A DNA stretch of 64,000 nucleotides from Lichenostomus cassidix. Lineage: Eukaryota > Chordata > Aves > Passeriformes > Meliphagidae. This document shows positions 36,406-50,100 of the stretch, piece by piece; positions within the stretch are counted from its first letter, which is position 1; every line of letters starts with the position of its first letter. The notes below the pieces were generated by a model that did no database searches, was not told the origin of the DNA, and was given only the letters and a program-made list of their open reading frames with translations. Made by a program: the position numbers and the translations under genes. The DNA is taken from positions 20,494,943-20,558,942 of the forward strand of contig CM039211.1 in assembly GCA_008360975.2 (NCBI GenBank), given 5' to 3'.

Positions 36406-37972
36406 CAAATAGTACCTAAGGATGTGCTTACAGATACTGCAAGTTCCCTGCTGACTACAAGTAGGCTTACTTGAATGTTTTCATTTAAACATGTGTCTAA
36501 ATATTCTGCTGAAAGGGAGTGAAGTAAGTATCAATTATTTCAAGATTATACTGGATTTTTTAAAAAATGCACAAGAGTATTATATCTGCAGAACTTATTT
36601 TATTTTCCTTCCAAATAATTCTTTCCAGTGTAAATCAATATGTTTGTTCCATATGCCTAAACACAACTTCAATGACTGTATTATTTTATATATTGCATTT
36701 TCACAACAGATTTGGCAGCCTACAAAACAATACAGTGAAAACCCATGATTTCATAGTGGCATTTTCTTGAGTACCACTTTTGGCATTCTGTTACAGTATA
36801 GCAAATGTAAACCCAACATGGAAAAGCTAAAATACAGTCTAGGTTTGGACTAAACTGAATCCAGTTCCTGTCTGATCTTCCCAAATGCTGAGTGAGTTTC
36901 AGTTCATGTATCAGCAGAACAACTGTACATTTAGGTCCATTATGCATACAATATGTGTTTGCACACAGTAATCTGAAACAGTAAGTGTAGTACAATTATC
37001 TTTAAATGTAGTGATTATGTGCCTGCCATTTCAGAATTTCTGAAGCACTTGGCATCTCTGTTTTGTAGTCTGGTAAAAAAATACAAGCTTTTGGTTTTTG
37101 AATTTTTTTTGTCCAACCCCGAACACGTTGGAAATCATATTTAAAAATTGTGCCTATTTCTGATTCTTTTTCAGTGTGGAATTAAATTTTATATGTTCAT
37201 AAAGTTATGCCTTTCAGAAAGACTTTAGGTCCTTTATAAACCTATAGTTATAGCCCTAAATATGATAGTTTTAAATAGAATTTGATTTTCTTCCCATGAA
37301 AGAAACCTGAATTGGGAATAATATAATAATTACAGCACATTACATACTAGAAACTTACAAGAAATTCTGTGTATACCTTTTACTTTTTGGTAACATCATC
37401 TCTCCTTTAAATTCATATTTATTTTTTGTATGGTGACATTGAGTTATGTGATGCTGTCTTATAGCTGAAAAAATGATGTGATTTCAAACAAATAAATAGG
37501 TGAATATCAAAAATTAAGTCCTCATTGCTTTTAAGAGTAGTTAAGTTGTTCTGATTTTTTAGAAATTACAATTAGAATGCTATTCTGTTCCCTGCAAGTT
37601 CTTTCTGTGGATAAGATTCCAGAAAATAAAATGGTTGCATGAAATTTACTTTTTTCTTCCTAGATTTTGGCAGTTTTGACATCATTGAGTCAATCTGAAA
37701 AAGTCCATAAATCCACCCTATAGATGTAGAGTATGCTGAAGAGGTCCTGTGTTGTAATAAAAATAATAATGACACTGTAATTAGAAAGATCAACAGTTTG
37801 CTTGCATTTTTTAAACTTCATAAAATTGCCTCTTTTTTACTGTAAAGGACCAATTAAGTCATGCATGTAGCTGTATTCTTGTGATATCAAATGTAAAGAT
37901 TACATTGTGTTTAAATGAAGATAACAGGCACACATTTAAAAAGAAGATGAAGAAATGTAAATATATTTGATT

Positions 37973-37978
37973 AATAAA
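37973..37978 (+). promoter_or_regulatory. Candidate distal poly(A) signal
   Basis: AATAAA followed within about 60 bases by T/GT-rich sequence (TTTGTCTTATGTC, then TTTTGTGTATGCTC). This arrangement fits a cleavage site about 15-30 bases after the hexamer. It would give PRDM6 a 3' UTR of about 4.2 kb. Confidence 0.35.
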
Positions 37979-39270
37979 ACATTTCTATTACTGTACTCTA
38001 GGCCTTTGTCTTATGTCAATATTGCTCATGGAATTTTGTGTATGCTCTGCAGAAAATCAAATATACTTGAATGATTGTGCATTGAAGGTAGCCTGAAATA
38101 ATCAATATGCTTTGCTGTAGTTGTCATTATCAGCTTCTAAAAGGTGTTTGCAGCTTGGAAATTGCATACTTGTTTGCAGTCAGAAGAGAATGAGATCAAG
38201 CTTAGATCCTTGGTCACTGAGTCTCACAACTCCTATTGATACACTGCTGAGAGCATACTACAGTCATGCGCTCAAGAAATTTCTCAGCCATGTTTTGGAA
38301 TACTTTTGAATAGGTAATGATGTATATCACATCACATTATAACCAAGTTTTCTATTCTGCCTAGTTGAGTGAGGATTGGTTTGGGGTTTTTTTGGGTTGA
38401 TGGCTTGAGTCACATTTGGTTACCTGAATCCTGATTAAAAGGATCACCATCCAGTGGACTAAGACAGAATTTCAAAATTCCAGTTGATGTGAACTTTGAT
38501 CTCATTCTTCAGAGGTCACTCTAAAACCAAAGCTAAAAGCAGTAACCATGCTCCACTGCAAGGGACCTTCAGTGCCTTTTTCAGCATTATTTCACTGCCA
38601 TTATGTATGTCAAAGAGCAGCAATTAGTTTACTAAGTTACCGCTTGTTCCACTTGAAAAAATATCACTTGAGTACGAGAAAAATGTGTCAGTTTCTGTCA
38701 TTTTTCATGTTATAGGACCTTTTACATAAGCGCAAGAACCACCACGGTAAAATAATTGTGCATAACCACTATATTTGAAAAAATACTCAGGTAAATTGGC
38801 CAGCAGACTGCCTGCTGATTTGCAAGTAGCAGGGATAGTCAATCATTCAAGGCGAGTTTCTATACATCCAAGGAAAGTTCTTACTAACAACAAATTGTAT
38901 TGGGTCATGCTATATGAGATTATATCACCAAACCTGCATAATCTGTCATGAGCTAATGAGACACAAATGTCTACTGGGGGTGGTGGGTGGAGGAGTCCTT
39001 TGGCTGATGGCCCAGTCCATGATATAAAAAAAGTCCTGGGGTCCACTGTCTTGCAACTCTTTAGGTGCATGATTTAGAAGGGGTGAGACTCAGGTCTGCT
39101 TATATTTTCCTTTTAACTGATTTACTAGACTTTTTTAGCAGCACTGAGGACTAGGATTGTGCTACTTCCCTAATTTGCCTCTAAAAGTTTTCACTGAGAT
39201 CTGGGGAAGAATCAAACCAATATTAAAGTGCAAAAGACCAGCAAATGACAGCATCAGTTTTATTACTTGG

Positions 39271-39304
39271 CTTTTTTTTTGTTTGTTTGTTTGTTTGTTT
39301 TTTG
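39271..39304. repeat. T-run plus (GTTT)n microsatellite
   Basis: A run of nine to ten T followed by five GTTT units and a further T-run. Simple sequence. It underlies spurious Phe-rich and Lys-rich frames on both strands. Confidence 0.9.
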
Positions 39305-42029
39305 TAAAAATAAAGTGGACACTTGCTCCCAAGCAAATAGACAAGGGATCAGCAACATCCAAGTCACTGCACACACTACTTCAGTGCCTCCTTGGCACCA
39401 CAAAGCATCTGCCAGTCGAAACAAGTCCAGTGACTTCTTAATACCACAAACCCTAGCTACAGTCGACCTGATGACACACAGATGTTGAAGCTGCACTCTG
39501 GCCTCCACATGCTGAGTGTCAATTCCCCCATCCTCAGACTTGCTTCTTCATATCTGCTAAAAGACAGTCAGCAAAGCATTTTGAGAGCAAACTTGGGCAA
39601 CCTCATGTTCCATGGTTGCAGGGGATCTGACAGGCTTTTGGACCAACCAATATTATGCAATTAATGCAATATTAATGCTTAACATACCCAGTTGTCTGGT
39701 GAAAATAGACACCAACTAGTGTACAAAAATTAGGTCCCTAAAAGTTAGATGTGCTACAAGTCAGTGCATCAGATGTGAGGGTTATTTTTCTTCTCAGTAT
39801 TTTCTGATGGCCACCCTGGGGTCCGTCCCTGACCAGCTAGTCAAGGGGTAGCCACAGGTTTTGCTATAAATCTGAAGAACTTGCAGGCATGAAATGAAGG
39901 CCACAGATATCTGAACACAGCCACAAGTGGTTTCCTATTCATGTAAGTGATAACATCAGAAAACCATTGGTGTAGAAGATCTAAATAACCAAATATGATT
40001 GGAACTGGTCCAAGGACATGGGAAGGGAAAATGAACATACCATCACAAAAGGAATCAAAATCTTTGCACTCAATGTGTCTCATCTTTGAAAGAAAAATTA
40101 ACAGACATTAATTAATTTTTTAAACTATTTTTATTACAGATAACATAACTTTAGAGACACCCACATTCTTGGAAAGGGGTATTAGTGAACCCTTGGTCAT
40201 CCACTGTAGCCATAGTTTTTGTCACTGTCTTTCTCCCCTGTGTTGTCTTCTCCACCAACTGCAGCAGATGAATGTTACCAATACTTCTCCATGGATTTAA
40301 ACTTTTTCCAGTCTTTAGTCTTCTCTCCCCTCCCATCTTGCCTGTTATAATTTTCATCTATTATACTTCTATTTTTCTTTTCCCCTCTGACATTACTGCA
40401 TTCAATCATTCTTCTCATCTCTAGAGTTTCTCCAAATAAGTTTGCAAATGACCAGGGAAGGAACTTATAATTGTTTATATTGGCACAACAAGTCACAGAA
40501 ATACATTTTTTTAATAATCTTAGCCTCAATAGAATGAGTCAAACTGTAAGAGTCATGCAGAGTTTTCAACCTGGAATTTATTTTTTTTTTAGGAAGCCAA
40601 GAACATTTTAGCCTAAAGCACACACTACAGCGATCAAATAATTCTTCTGGAAGCTATTTAGCTTTTTTTTTTTATTAGCCTTCTATCAGGACAATTGTTT
40701 TTTGTATTCCTCATAGCACTAAAGGTGATTATATATACAGTAAATTAGAACTTTCATTAGAAAAGTACTTTCTGTCAAGCAAAAAAAAGCACAATAAATG
40801 TATTAGTGAGCCACAGCTGTAATGTCTGCATGCTTTTTTAAGTCTCTTCATTTTCTGTTTGTGGGCTTTTTTTTTAAACATGAAAAGACAATTTCTTCTA
40901 CTTATGCATAAAATCCTCAAGAACAGGAATAAGATATTGCTGTAATACTGCACCATAGTTCTGCACAATGAAGTACTGCAGTAGTGTCTGATCAGTCTGC
41001 GATAACAACACCATGTAACTCCCACCTCAGGTTTTGGAATAGCTTATGTGACAAAGATATATGTTCCATGACTATAGCCAGACACAACTGAAAACAGTGT
41101 CTGACTATTAACATCAGTTTGTTTAGCTTGTTTTTATTTAAAAGCTAGTGATGGGAGGGTGTCTGCACTGTTCTTTCTTGGGAGGTAAGCAGATCTGGAG
41201 TGTTTAAGCTCTGAAGGAAATTTAATACCATATTTTGTCTTCCTTCCGTCTCCCTAGATTTTCTTTGCTCTGTGTTAATAGTAGAGCTCCTAGAGAAGGA
41301 TCTTCCTTCAGGTACACATTATCAATAAAGGTTGTTCAGGTTGTTTTTAATTTTTTTTCTCTCAGAATTTGCTTTCTAGAAAAAGAAAGGGTTTGCTTGA
41401 AGTCAGCAAAAAAACGAGAAGAACAAGAAGAGGAAAAAAAGAAGAGAGAAATATCTTCTATAAATTTTAAGGAAAAGATAATTTTAAATGTGTCTATAAG
41501 ATGGGCTGATTTGTGCATGATTTCTCCTCTTAACGAGCTCACTTTCATTCAAAAAATATTTCAAGAGATGCTTCCTGTCTAGATCTAATTACTGGAGCAA
41601 AACATGATGAACATTTCTATACTATGGATCATGACTCTTCATGGAGTATAATGACTGGTTCTTCTGTGCAAGCTTTTGAGTAACACTGTTGATTTTAAAA
41701 TTGTTGTTTTACTTTTCTCTGTGGCTGCAAAAATATTATTTCTCTTTCAGTCTTGCACGGTCATATGGCCTTAATTCACCCCAAGTCAAGTCCTAATGAA
41801 GGGAATGCATTGTGCATATGATATGTATTAACAAGTTATACAGTAGATCATGGAAGAATTTTAAGTCATGTGTGGCTTTTCTCTTCCCTCTCCTTTGTTT
41901 GCTGGCACCTTTCTAGTTGAGGATTTTCCTGTGTTAAATAAGGTTGCTGGTTAGCTCCCTTCCTGCCAGCAGCCTAAGCACAAGGGCTCTTTGCCCACAA
42001 AATCAAGTCTCATACATACTTCAGTAAGC

Positions 42030-42051
42030 AGTATGCTTCTAGTATGCTTCT
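42030..42051. repeat. 11-bp perfect tandem duplication
   Basis: AGTATGCTTCT occurs twice in a row, most likely from replication slippage. Confidence 0.85.
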
Positions 42052-45000
42052 AGATTGCCTTCAGATGTAAAAATTCCCTGATCTGCTTCCATCCCAGTAC
42101 AGCTTCCTTTATATTATTAGCTTGTTACCTAAAACAACCTCACGGTAATGATCCAGATATTGGCTTTGGTTTTATCTTGTTTTCTATTGTGATGTTTACT
42201 ATCACAGAAATCACACTATTCAGAAATTACAAAACAGAAAGGTAATCTGCATCAATCTTAATTTCTTTGTGCCTTAATTTGGTTTGTAACCCTCTCGTAT
42301 TTGAATGTGTCATTAGCAGCACAAGACAAGAACCAATAAAAATTACCAGGTTGAATTACAATAAAATCCTGAATAAAATACCAGAGAAAATATATGTTAA
42401 TATAGTAAAACCATTAAAAATATCCTTAATGTCTATTACAACAAAGCAGAGGTGTCACTATATAGGAAAATTTTTTGTAATCTCTGCAGTTTTTACATGT
42501 GTAGTAAATTAATTGTCAAAGTACTTTGAGTGATGGCTTCATGTAAATTTTTTTGGAGGGAGGGGAGCTGTTTTTCACAAAATGCTCAACCTATTCAACC
42601 TACTTAGTGAGGCTGAGATGATGCAATCTATCCTCAAATCTGTCACAACCATAGCTGTAGTCATTTAAAATAACCAATCCAATCATCCAGCTCTTGATTG
42701 TTTGATGTTCTTTCTGGCTTTACACTTTTGATTAAGAGGCTCAGCAAAGAGGTGAAGTTGCAGAATAGCAAAGGGTTCCTTGACCTAAAGAACTTGAAGT
42801 CAGCAGGTCACTTATAGTGACTGTGATTTATTGAACAATAAACACAGCCTCACCAAATCTCTTTTCTTTCCTCACTGGACTATTTTTGCAGGCAACATAT
42901 TCTTGTTCAGAGCACACATGCAGTGAACTTTTGAAAAAATGATTCAGTTTCAATATAAGATAAAATGTACCTGTAATTCTGTCTAACCATAATAATGTAT
43001 TTTAATAGACTGATCCTCAGAAATGGAATAAACTAATAGTAACAGTCTATGCTACTGAGGAATGCAATCATTCTGTACTGAAACAAAGAAAAACACTAGC
43101 TGTCATTTCATGAAAAATAAAACTTCAACAATGAATCTTTTCTGGAAAGAATCACATTAATTTTTTATCAGAGAATAAAGAGCATTTTTTATTGCATTGC
43201 TTTTTTTGCTTAGGTCTTCTGCCTAATACAAAACCATGGATTTGCAAGGATGAAATAGAAGTATGCCTTTTCAAGCTAAAATATCTTTTGGGGTTTTTGG
43301 TGGAGGGGTCAAAAACAAGAAAATAAAGGAAAGAAAAGAAAAAGCAACAGGAAAAAATCCTGATTCCATGGAAATAAATGTTTTCACATTTGGAAACATA
43401 GTATGATTTGTAATGATTTTAAGAGATGGCTAAAACTAATCACACCTAACTAAAGATCTAGGCCAGATTTAAGCCATGATGATTTTTATACTCATTTTGC
43501 CTAACACAAGGCAGTTTTTTTCTCAATAACTGTCTCTTGTAGCAAGTGGTGTTCCTGATCTATGTAACTCATGGATGACAAACTCTCTTCCTTGTTTACG
43601 TACAGGTACACATGCAGGCATTCACTCTCATTCTCTCTCTCCCTAATTTTTATTAATTCTTTCCTCTTCAAAAGATTCAAACTTTCCATAAATGAAAAGA
43701 AAATGTAAAGGAAAGGGAATAAAGTGATAAAGTTGAGTCCTTGTAAAAACAAGAAGGAAAATTTCTACCAGGAAATCTTACTGTCTGACTTTAATAACCT
43801 TAACCAGAGCATGTATATATCACACATAATTTTTTCATTAAATTTACTTTTCAGATAAGCGCTTAATTTGTCCCTGGGTTCAACAAACTGCATTTTGTCT
43901 TGCATTAAATCAAGGTAATCTTCACATGATAGATCATCTGACTGTTGTTCTTATGCACAGTAGTACTTGGGACTTTTTGACAATCTTTACCCTGCATTTA
44001 AAATTAAATGCCCCAAAAAGGAATGTAAAATAAGCTTCTTTTAACCAAAACCTTTCCAAAGGAGATGGATGACTGCTATTCTGCTCCAAGAGATTTCATC
44101 CAGCATATCTTGCCTTGGAGAGGACGACTGCACCCTCACTGCTCAGCTGCCCTGTTCTGGGGGCTCTGCGAGCACTATGTCAGCTCTGGTCCCTGACAGG
44201 GTGACCAGCTGATAGATTCTTTCCTAAGTGTGAAATCTGCAGAGCAATTAAGTGCCTGAGAAGAGAAAGATCACATTCTGCATTCCATCCCAAACTTAAC
44301 CATGTTCAAAAAGGATGTATATATACGGATAAATAAATGAATCTGTTTAAATACCAATCATCTAACAGAGACAATCATGTTTTCAGCAAGGAACGGCAGG
44401 GTTTGGAAGCTCAAGCTTTCTGTTTATTTGTTTGCTTGAAATGGAGTTTTGAATGAGTACAGCTTGATGCAGAAAGCCAGTAACCCAGGACTGGCACCAC
44501 ATTTTGTTCAGGGGCTGTTTTTTTTAAATTTGCCTACACGTGTCACTGCAGATCTGCAGTGTCTGGGAAGAAATGTACCCACAACCAGTTCTGGGACCAC
44601 TTGTATGACATAATTTATGTTTTTAGTGCTCTTCCATGGTACCCCTGTGTTTCCCAATGCTTAAAGCTGCTAGAAGTAAATGATTTCTTTCCACTACAGC
44701 TCAAAGTGCCAGAAGGCAGAAGTTTAAACACAACTAAGATCAACATTGTGAGTTTACTTGGCCTCCACATCTAGCAACACAGTCATAAATTTCTTAGGCT
44801 TTTTATTTGAGAATTTAAAAGGCCCTATAGATCTGGCAAGTTTTCTGTAACAATGCTTCTCACTATGGCTTACAATTCAGGAAATCCCAAGACTTGCTCT
44901 GGCATTGTGTTTGATCAGAAGGGGCACTGTGTGACCAAATACTTTCCCATTCAAGTGCTGTTCCACTGTTGACTGCTGCATTGGTGGCAACATCAAAATA

Positions 45001-47138
45001 CCAAAAGCAACAAGGAATGGTGTAATTTGAGTTCCCAATCTGCTTCTTTCAGGTATTGTTCATGTTTAGTAGAAATAATGTCTTTGTTTAAACATCAGAT
45101 TTTTTGTTCTTGGAGCTACTTTCATATGCTGGCCCTGCCAGGTACACACATATCTAAGAGCCTTGTGACTGACCTTGCAGTATGAAAAAACACAGTATCC
45201 CTTTAGAACAGGGACACTATCACTGACAGGAGGCAACTGGGCATCACTTCTGGTAGCATCTCTTGATGTGACGAGGATTATGAAAGATTCATATCACATT
45301 AATGCTGGCAGACATTGACTTGAATCTGTGTCAGTGGAGCACATAGCCACCCAAACACTGATGGTTACTTCGCAGTCACTGAACTGCAAACCAATGCAAT
45401 CTCTCTTTCTGCACATCACATAACCAGTGATGTTCTGTGGTGTCTGTGGTAACAGGCAGCCTTTGCAAGGCCAGTAACACTAGCTTAATTCTATCAAAGA
45501 GCCCTTTATTACTGTAGGTCCATGCAAGCTCCTTTACCCTCAGCTGGATTACATTTTCCTCCTTAAAAAACATTCTGTTGTTGAAGTTAGTGAAGCATTT
45601 TTCCCAACTTGTGTATTATGCAATATGGAAAGTATTTCTCAAAGGATCCACTATTGTTTGCTGTTAGTGACTTAGCCTCACAAGGAAAGCCTAAGGAAAG
45701 ATAACGGCAGGCTTTTGGGCAGCATGAAGAGTGCCTCAGCAGTGCTGTCAATAAATAGGACAGTAATGATTCTTCCCTCCTGTCCTGAAAACTGGGAAAG
45801 ACATTCCAAATAACCTTATATTGCTGAAAGTTTATAACTACCTTAGATAATGTTGCCTCAGTTTCTGCTGGCTCACTCCTGTAAGTACTACAATCCTGGA
45901 ACTACTAGACCAGCATCACATTCTTGCTTAAGAAATAGATAAGTTTTTAAAAATTAAACTTTTCCTTCATGCGTCCTCTTTCCTCAGCCCCCTGCTCATT
46001 TACTGAGGTGTGAGAGAACTCTGAGCCATAGAATTACGTTTTGTGATCAAAGCCCCAGTCTTCCTAAGGCCCATGTGGAACAAAAAGGTTCAAACAACAG
46101 ATACAGAAAAGCACAAAGATCATCCACCAGCATCCATTAATTTTGTTCACCCCAATGGCATTGACTTCACTCTCGGCTTCATGAGTCATCATTTATGATC
46201 TCAGTAATTTACTGCAGTGGGCATGAGATATACCACAAAATCAATGAAAACGAAGGCAAATTCAGAACTAAGATCAGGACCTGTAAGTCACTAATGTTCA
46301 AAAATGATGGAGTGAGAATTATTACATGGATTTCTATTGGCCTCAACTATCCATAGTATAACTTGCCTGAGTGCAGCATGCACAGATTCTTTATTGTACA
46401 GGAATCAAGCTGCAGTCTCTGCTGAACCACCTGGCCTCCTTAGCACTTAAAGATGTACTGCAAATCAATTATGAAAATAGAGTTTAGTCCATATTTATGG
46501 GCTGAATGTCCCTACTAGCCAGGCTCTAGGGGACATTCAGAACAGAAATACATTTCAGCTGCTCCTTTAAATAATTAGTTTTCCTCTGTGAAATCCTCTT
46601 GATAATGCTTGGTTCCCAGCAGATATGCCTGAATTCATCATCCTGTGGTACCACAAGTATGCAAGGTAATACTGGTGGCACTTAAATGCCTTCTGTTCAT
46701 GAAAAGTGTGATCAGAACACAAAATTTCACCGTGCAAAAGAAAGCACACAGCATTAATGTTGGGTGATTTTACTTGTCATTCCACGAGGCTATTCTCAAA
46801 AGACATTTGGACCTTATTCACTGCTTATATTTCTTTTTCAGATAAACTTAGCAAAATAAAGAGGATGTTCTACATAAAAATAATGTTAGAATTTTTTGCC
46901 AATCTCTCTTTTAGAGCAAAGAAGAGATCAAATTAGGCAAGTCTTGGATATGGTATAAGACATGGAAATTCACCTGCCACGAGGTCAAGGAATAGTGTAG
47001 CTGCATCACTACAGTGTCATTTGTCCTTGCCAGAAAGGTTGTTCAAAAAAACCCCCACTCCCTAATAAGGTTCCTGAGGAAGAGAGAAGCAAAGGAATTA
47101 ATGGAGAAGATGCAGTTCTCATTTTTGTAGCATTTTAC

Positions 47139-47155
47139 TTTTTTTTTTTTTTTTT
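47139..47155. repeat. T17 homopolymer
   Basis: Seventeen consecutive T residues. There is no linked retrocopy in either orientation that I can recognise. Confidence 0.9.
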
Positions 47156-50100
47156 CGCTGCTGGAACTGCACAAAGCATGTTGAAACACTGCCCACAATA
47201 TGAAGGACTGGTCAGTCACTCTCTCCTCCTATTCCAAACAGCCAGCTGGGAATCTGCTCCCAGAACAAATCATGCCAGGAAGGAGGGCAAGGAGATGATG
47301 GTGAATCTGGTGCAAGAGAAGTGCATATTTCAGACAGAAAGAAGTGGGAAACAGACTGAGAAATAGAAATGGAAAAAGCTTGCAGAACACCTTTGAAAAG
47401 TGTAGGCAGCAGGCTGGAAGAAAATTCTTCCATAGGTGGACAGAGTGCACTGTTAGGAAATCTTTTAAAAGCTAATATGATGGAAGAAAGTGTCTTAAAA
47501 CACAGTTCAAAGCCTTAATTAACTTAATAAAGCTTAAAATAGTCCTTCAGGTTGTGTCAGGGAGAGATGTACTGCATGGCACATGCCACAGTTTTAGCCC
47601 CATCTTCATCTGGACCAGGGATGTGGCTGAGTGTGAGGCAGAAAACCTAAAAGAGGGGGATGAAGTAGGGAAAAAAGCATCCAAAAGTTCCAGAACCACA
47701 TTGCATTTTAGAGTCAGATGGAACACCTATCGTGGGAGCTGGGCAGTTACAACATCTCTCAGGTCAGGTTGAGCCTTATCATTGGAAGTGTCTTGCTGCT
47801 TCTTCACTTACAATGCCAGAGCATATTAAGAAAAACAAATTCCTAACTGAAAGTAACAGAAGCACAGTACTTTATTAAGCAAACTCTTTTTTCTTTAATA
47901 ATTTGGATTCCTGCTCTGTAACAGAAGCTAATTGGATCCTTGAACCTGCTGTATTCCAAATTTAAAAAAAATTAGGAAGTAGTAAAAAACTGAAAAGCAA
48001 GTCCAGAGTTGGACAGCTACCAAGGGTCATAGGACAGAAGGAAGTTTTGTCACCTGTCAATTTCCCTTGCAGTTCCTCTTTTGTGAACAAAGTAAATCCC
48101 ACTGACTTCATTGAGATTTCATGTTCTCAGAGTTATGCTGCTGTGCTCATTTGCCTGTAAGACAATAACGTTTCCTGACTCAAGGCCTTTAGTCCACCTT
48201 ATTGAAAGCCATCCACATGCCTCATGAACTCACAGTGATAACCCCAACAGCAATATTAGATTGGTTCATAATGCCACAGGACTCTGAGGGATGCTTGGAT
48301 TTATATTCTGTGCCCTAGCTGAAAGATCTCTGTCCAATATTTTGAGATTATTAGAGGATTTCCATAAGAGAAAACATGCGTTTGGCAAAATCACAATGAA
48401 AATTATCCTTTTGCCTTCATTGAAGGTTACTTTTCATATAAATTAGCTTGCTGCAGAAACTAAGAAAATATAGAGAAAAGTATTCTTTGAATATTTTTAT
48501 TCCAAGTTCTGATTGAAAAAAGAAAAAAGATAAAAGGAAGTAGAAACAAATTATAATCAATATGTTTCATTTTCTACTGCAGAAAGGAAAATGACTGTTA
48601 AGCGCCTATGCTTAACCTTAAGCAATACCAGATGTGGTACAGAGAGAAGTATTAACTACTACTCACAGTTTGGAGTTTCTTTCAATACAGCCAAGAGCAG
48701 GTAAATTTGATGGGTGAAAGTATTCTGCCAGAAGGAGCCAGTTAATGAAGCAGAGTCAGACCTGTTAAAAAGCAACTACAACATGGGACTCACGCAATTT
48801 TTAAAGCATTGTGTTAAACCTTGGACTGGCAATTCAAAACAAGAGAAATATACAGATTATTTTTCTCAGTTTTAACCCAGCAAAAGGGAAGTTTATTACA
48901 GTTCTGTGAGGACATGACATAATCAGGTTTTAAGTCCCAATCAGACATGGGAGTGCTGTTTTGTGACCCATCGATTTGCCAGGCAGGATCTGGAGGGCTA
49001 AACCTGCAAACTCCACATGGCATGAAAAGCAGGGAGAAAACACACAGTGGAGCCAGACTGCCTCAAAGATTTTTACCACCTACAGCTCCCCTTCCTGGGT
49101 AGGCACTGTGGGAGATAACCTGAAGTGCATTCCTATGGTGTCCATGTGACATAGAAGCAACCCAGAGAGAAGGATCTGCAGGCATTTTGGAGATTCTTTT
49201 TAGTGTTTTATTTGTTTGGGGCTTTTTTTTCCCTCTCTCTCTCCACTTTATGGGATGTGGAAAGAAGTTCCTGTGCTGTAATTTTGGTTTGGACACTGCT
49301 CACACATGATTGTATATTCTGAAGGCCTGGGAAGTGTTACTGCAGTGCAAGTCCTAGATTACATCCTCCTTTGTGATGCTGTGATATTCACATATCATGC
49401 AGTAGTCCATTCTCACCTCAGGTGGAAATCAGCTTAGATGGAGGTTAACAGCTTCTTCAGATCTGTCTGAAGTACAGGTTATCATACAACTAAATAGCCA
49501 TGTAAATCTTCTCCTGTATCAGGGTACACAAAGCATTGCTGGACAGCTGTGTAAATTCTAGTGTGTTTTATCCAGACAATTTAAAACAGCAACAATCAAA
49601 AAAAAAATCCAAATCAAACCCTTCCCTTAAATAGCAGACTTCTCTGGCCAAACTTTCCCCTTTTCACTAGTTCTAGATTGTGTTATGAATTCTACAAAAA
49701 CAGACTCTAGGGAATGATCCTTCACAGACAGGCAGACAGGCTAAATGAGGAAAGGTTTTTGCCAGCTGTAATTTTTCTGATCTGTGATCTGTGCAGTGTA
49801 TTCTAAAAAGCCAAAAATATCCACATACTCTCAGAGGATAGGTCAGATCTAGACAGAAGGCCAAGAAAACTCCACAAATTTCAACTTTAGAGCTGGCCAA
49901 AATAAGGGAGTACACGCTTATTAGAGTTCCAGCTTTAACATTCAATTTCTTCAAAGCCCCTGTCTGCAGCCCTCTCATCTTTTCTTCTGTCCCATCCTGA
50001 CTGGAATCCTGCACACTCCCTCTGTTTTTATCAAATGGCACCCAAGCTCAGGAAAGCCTCTCACAGCTGTCAGGTACAGAAAGTGGTGTGAAACTACACA

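Larger units (their letters stand above)
33810..37990 (+). other. PRDM6: PRDM6 3' UTR and flank, extent uncertain
   Basis: Sequence after the PRDM6 stop is AT-rich and contains several AATAAA hexamers (33931, 34619, 36072, 37973). It also has long A-rich tracts that could cause internal oligo-dT priming. The last hexamer has the best downstream context. I cannot tell from sequence which site is used, so the UTR could be about 0.15 kb or about 4.2 kb. No ORF with family features occurs. Confidence 0.45.

Noticed and set aside
39841..40083. 80-codon minus-strand ORF with a hydrophobic, coding-like look
   Set aside because: No family recognised, no promoter or splice context, and similar-length frames are common here.
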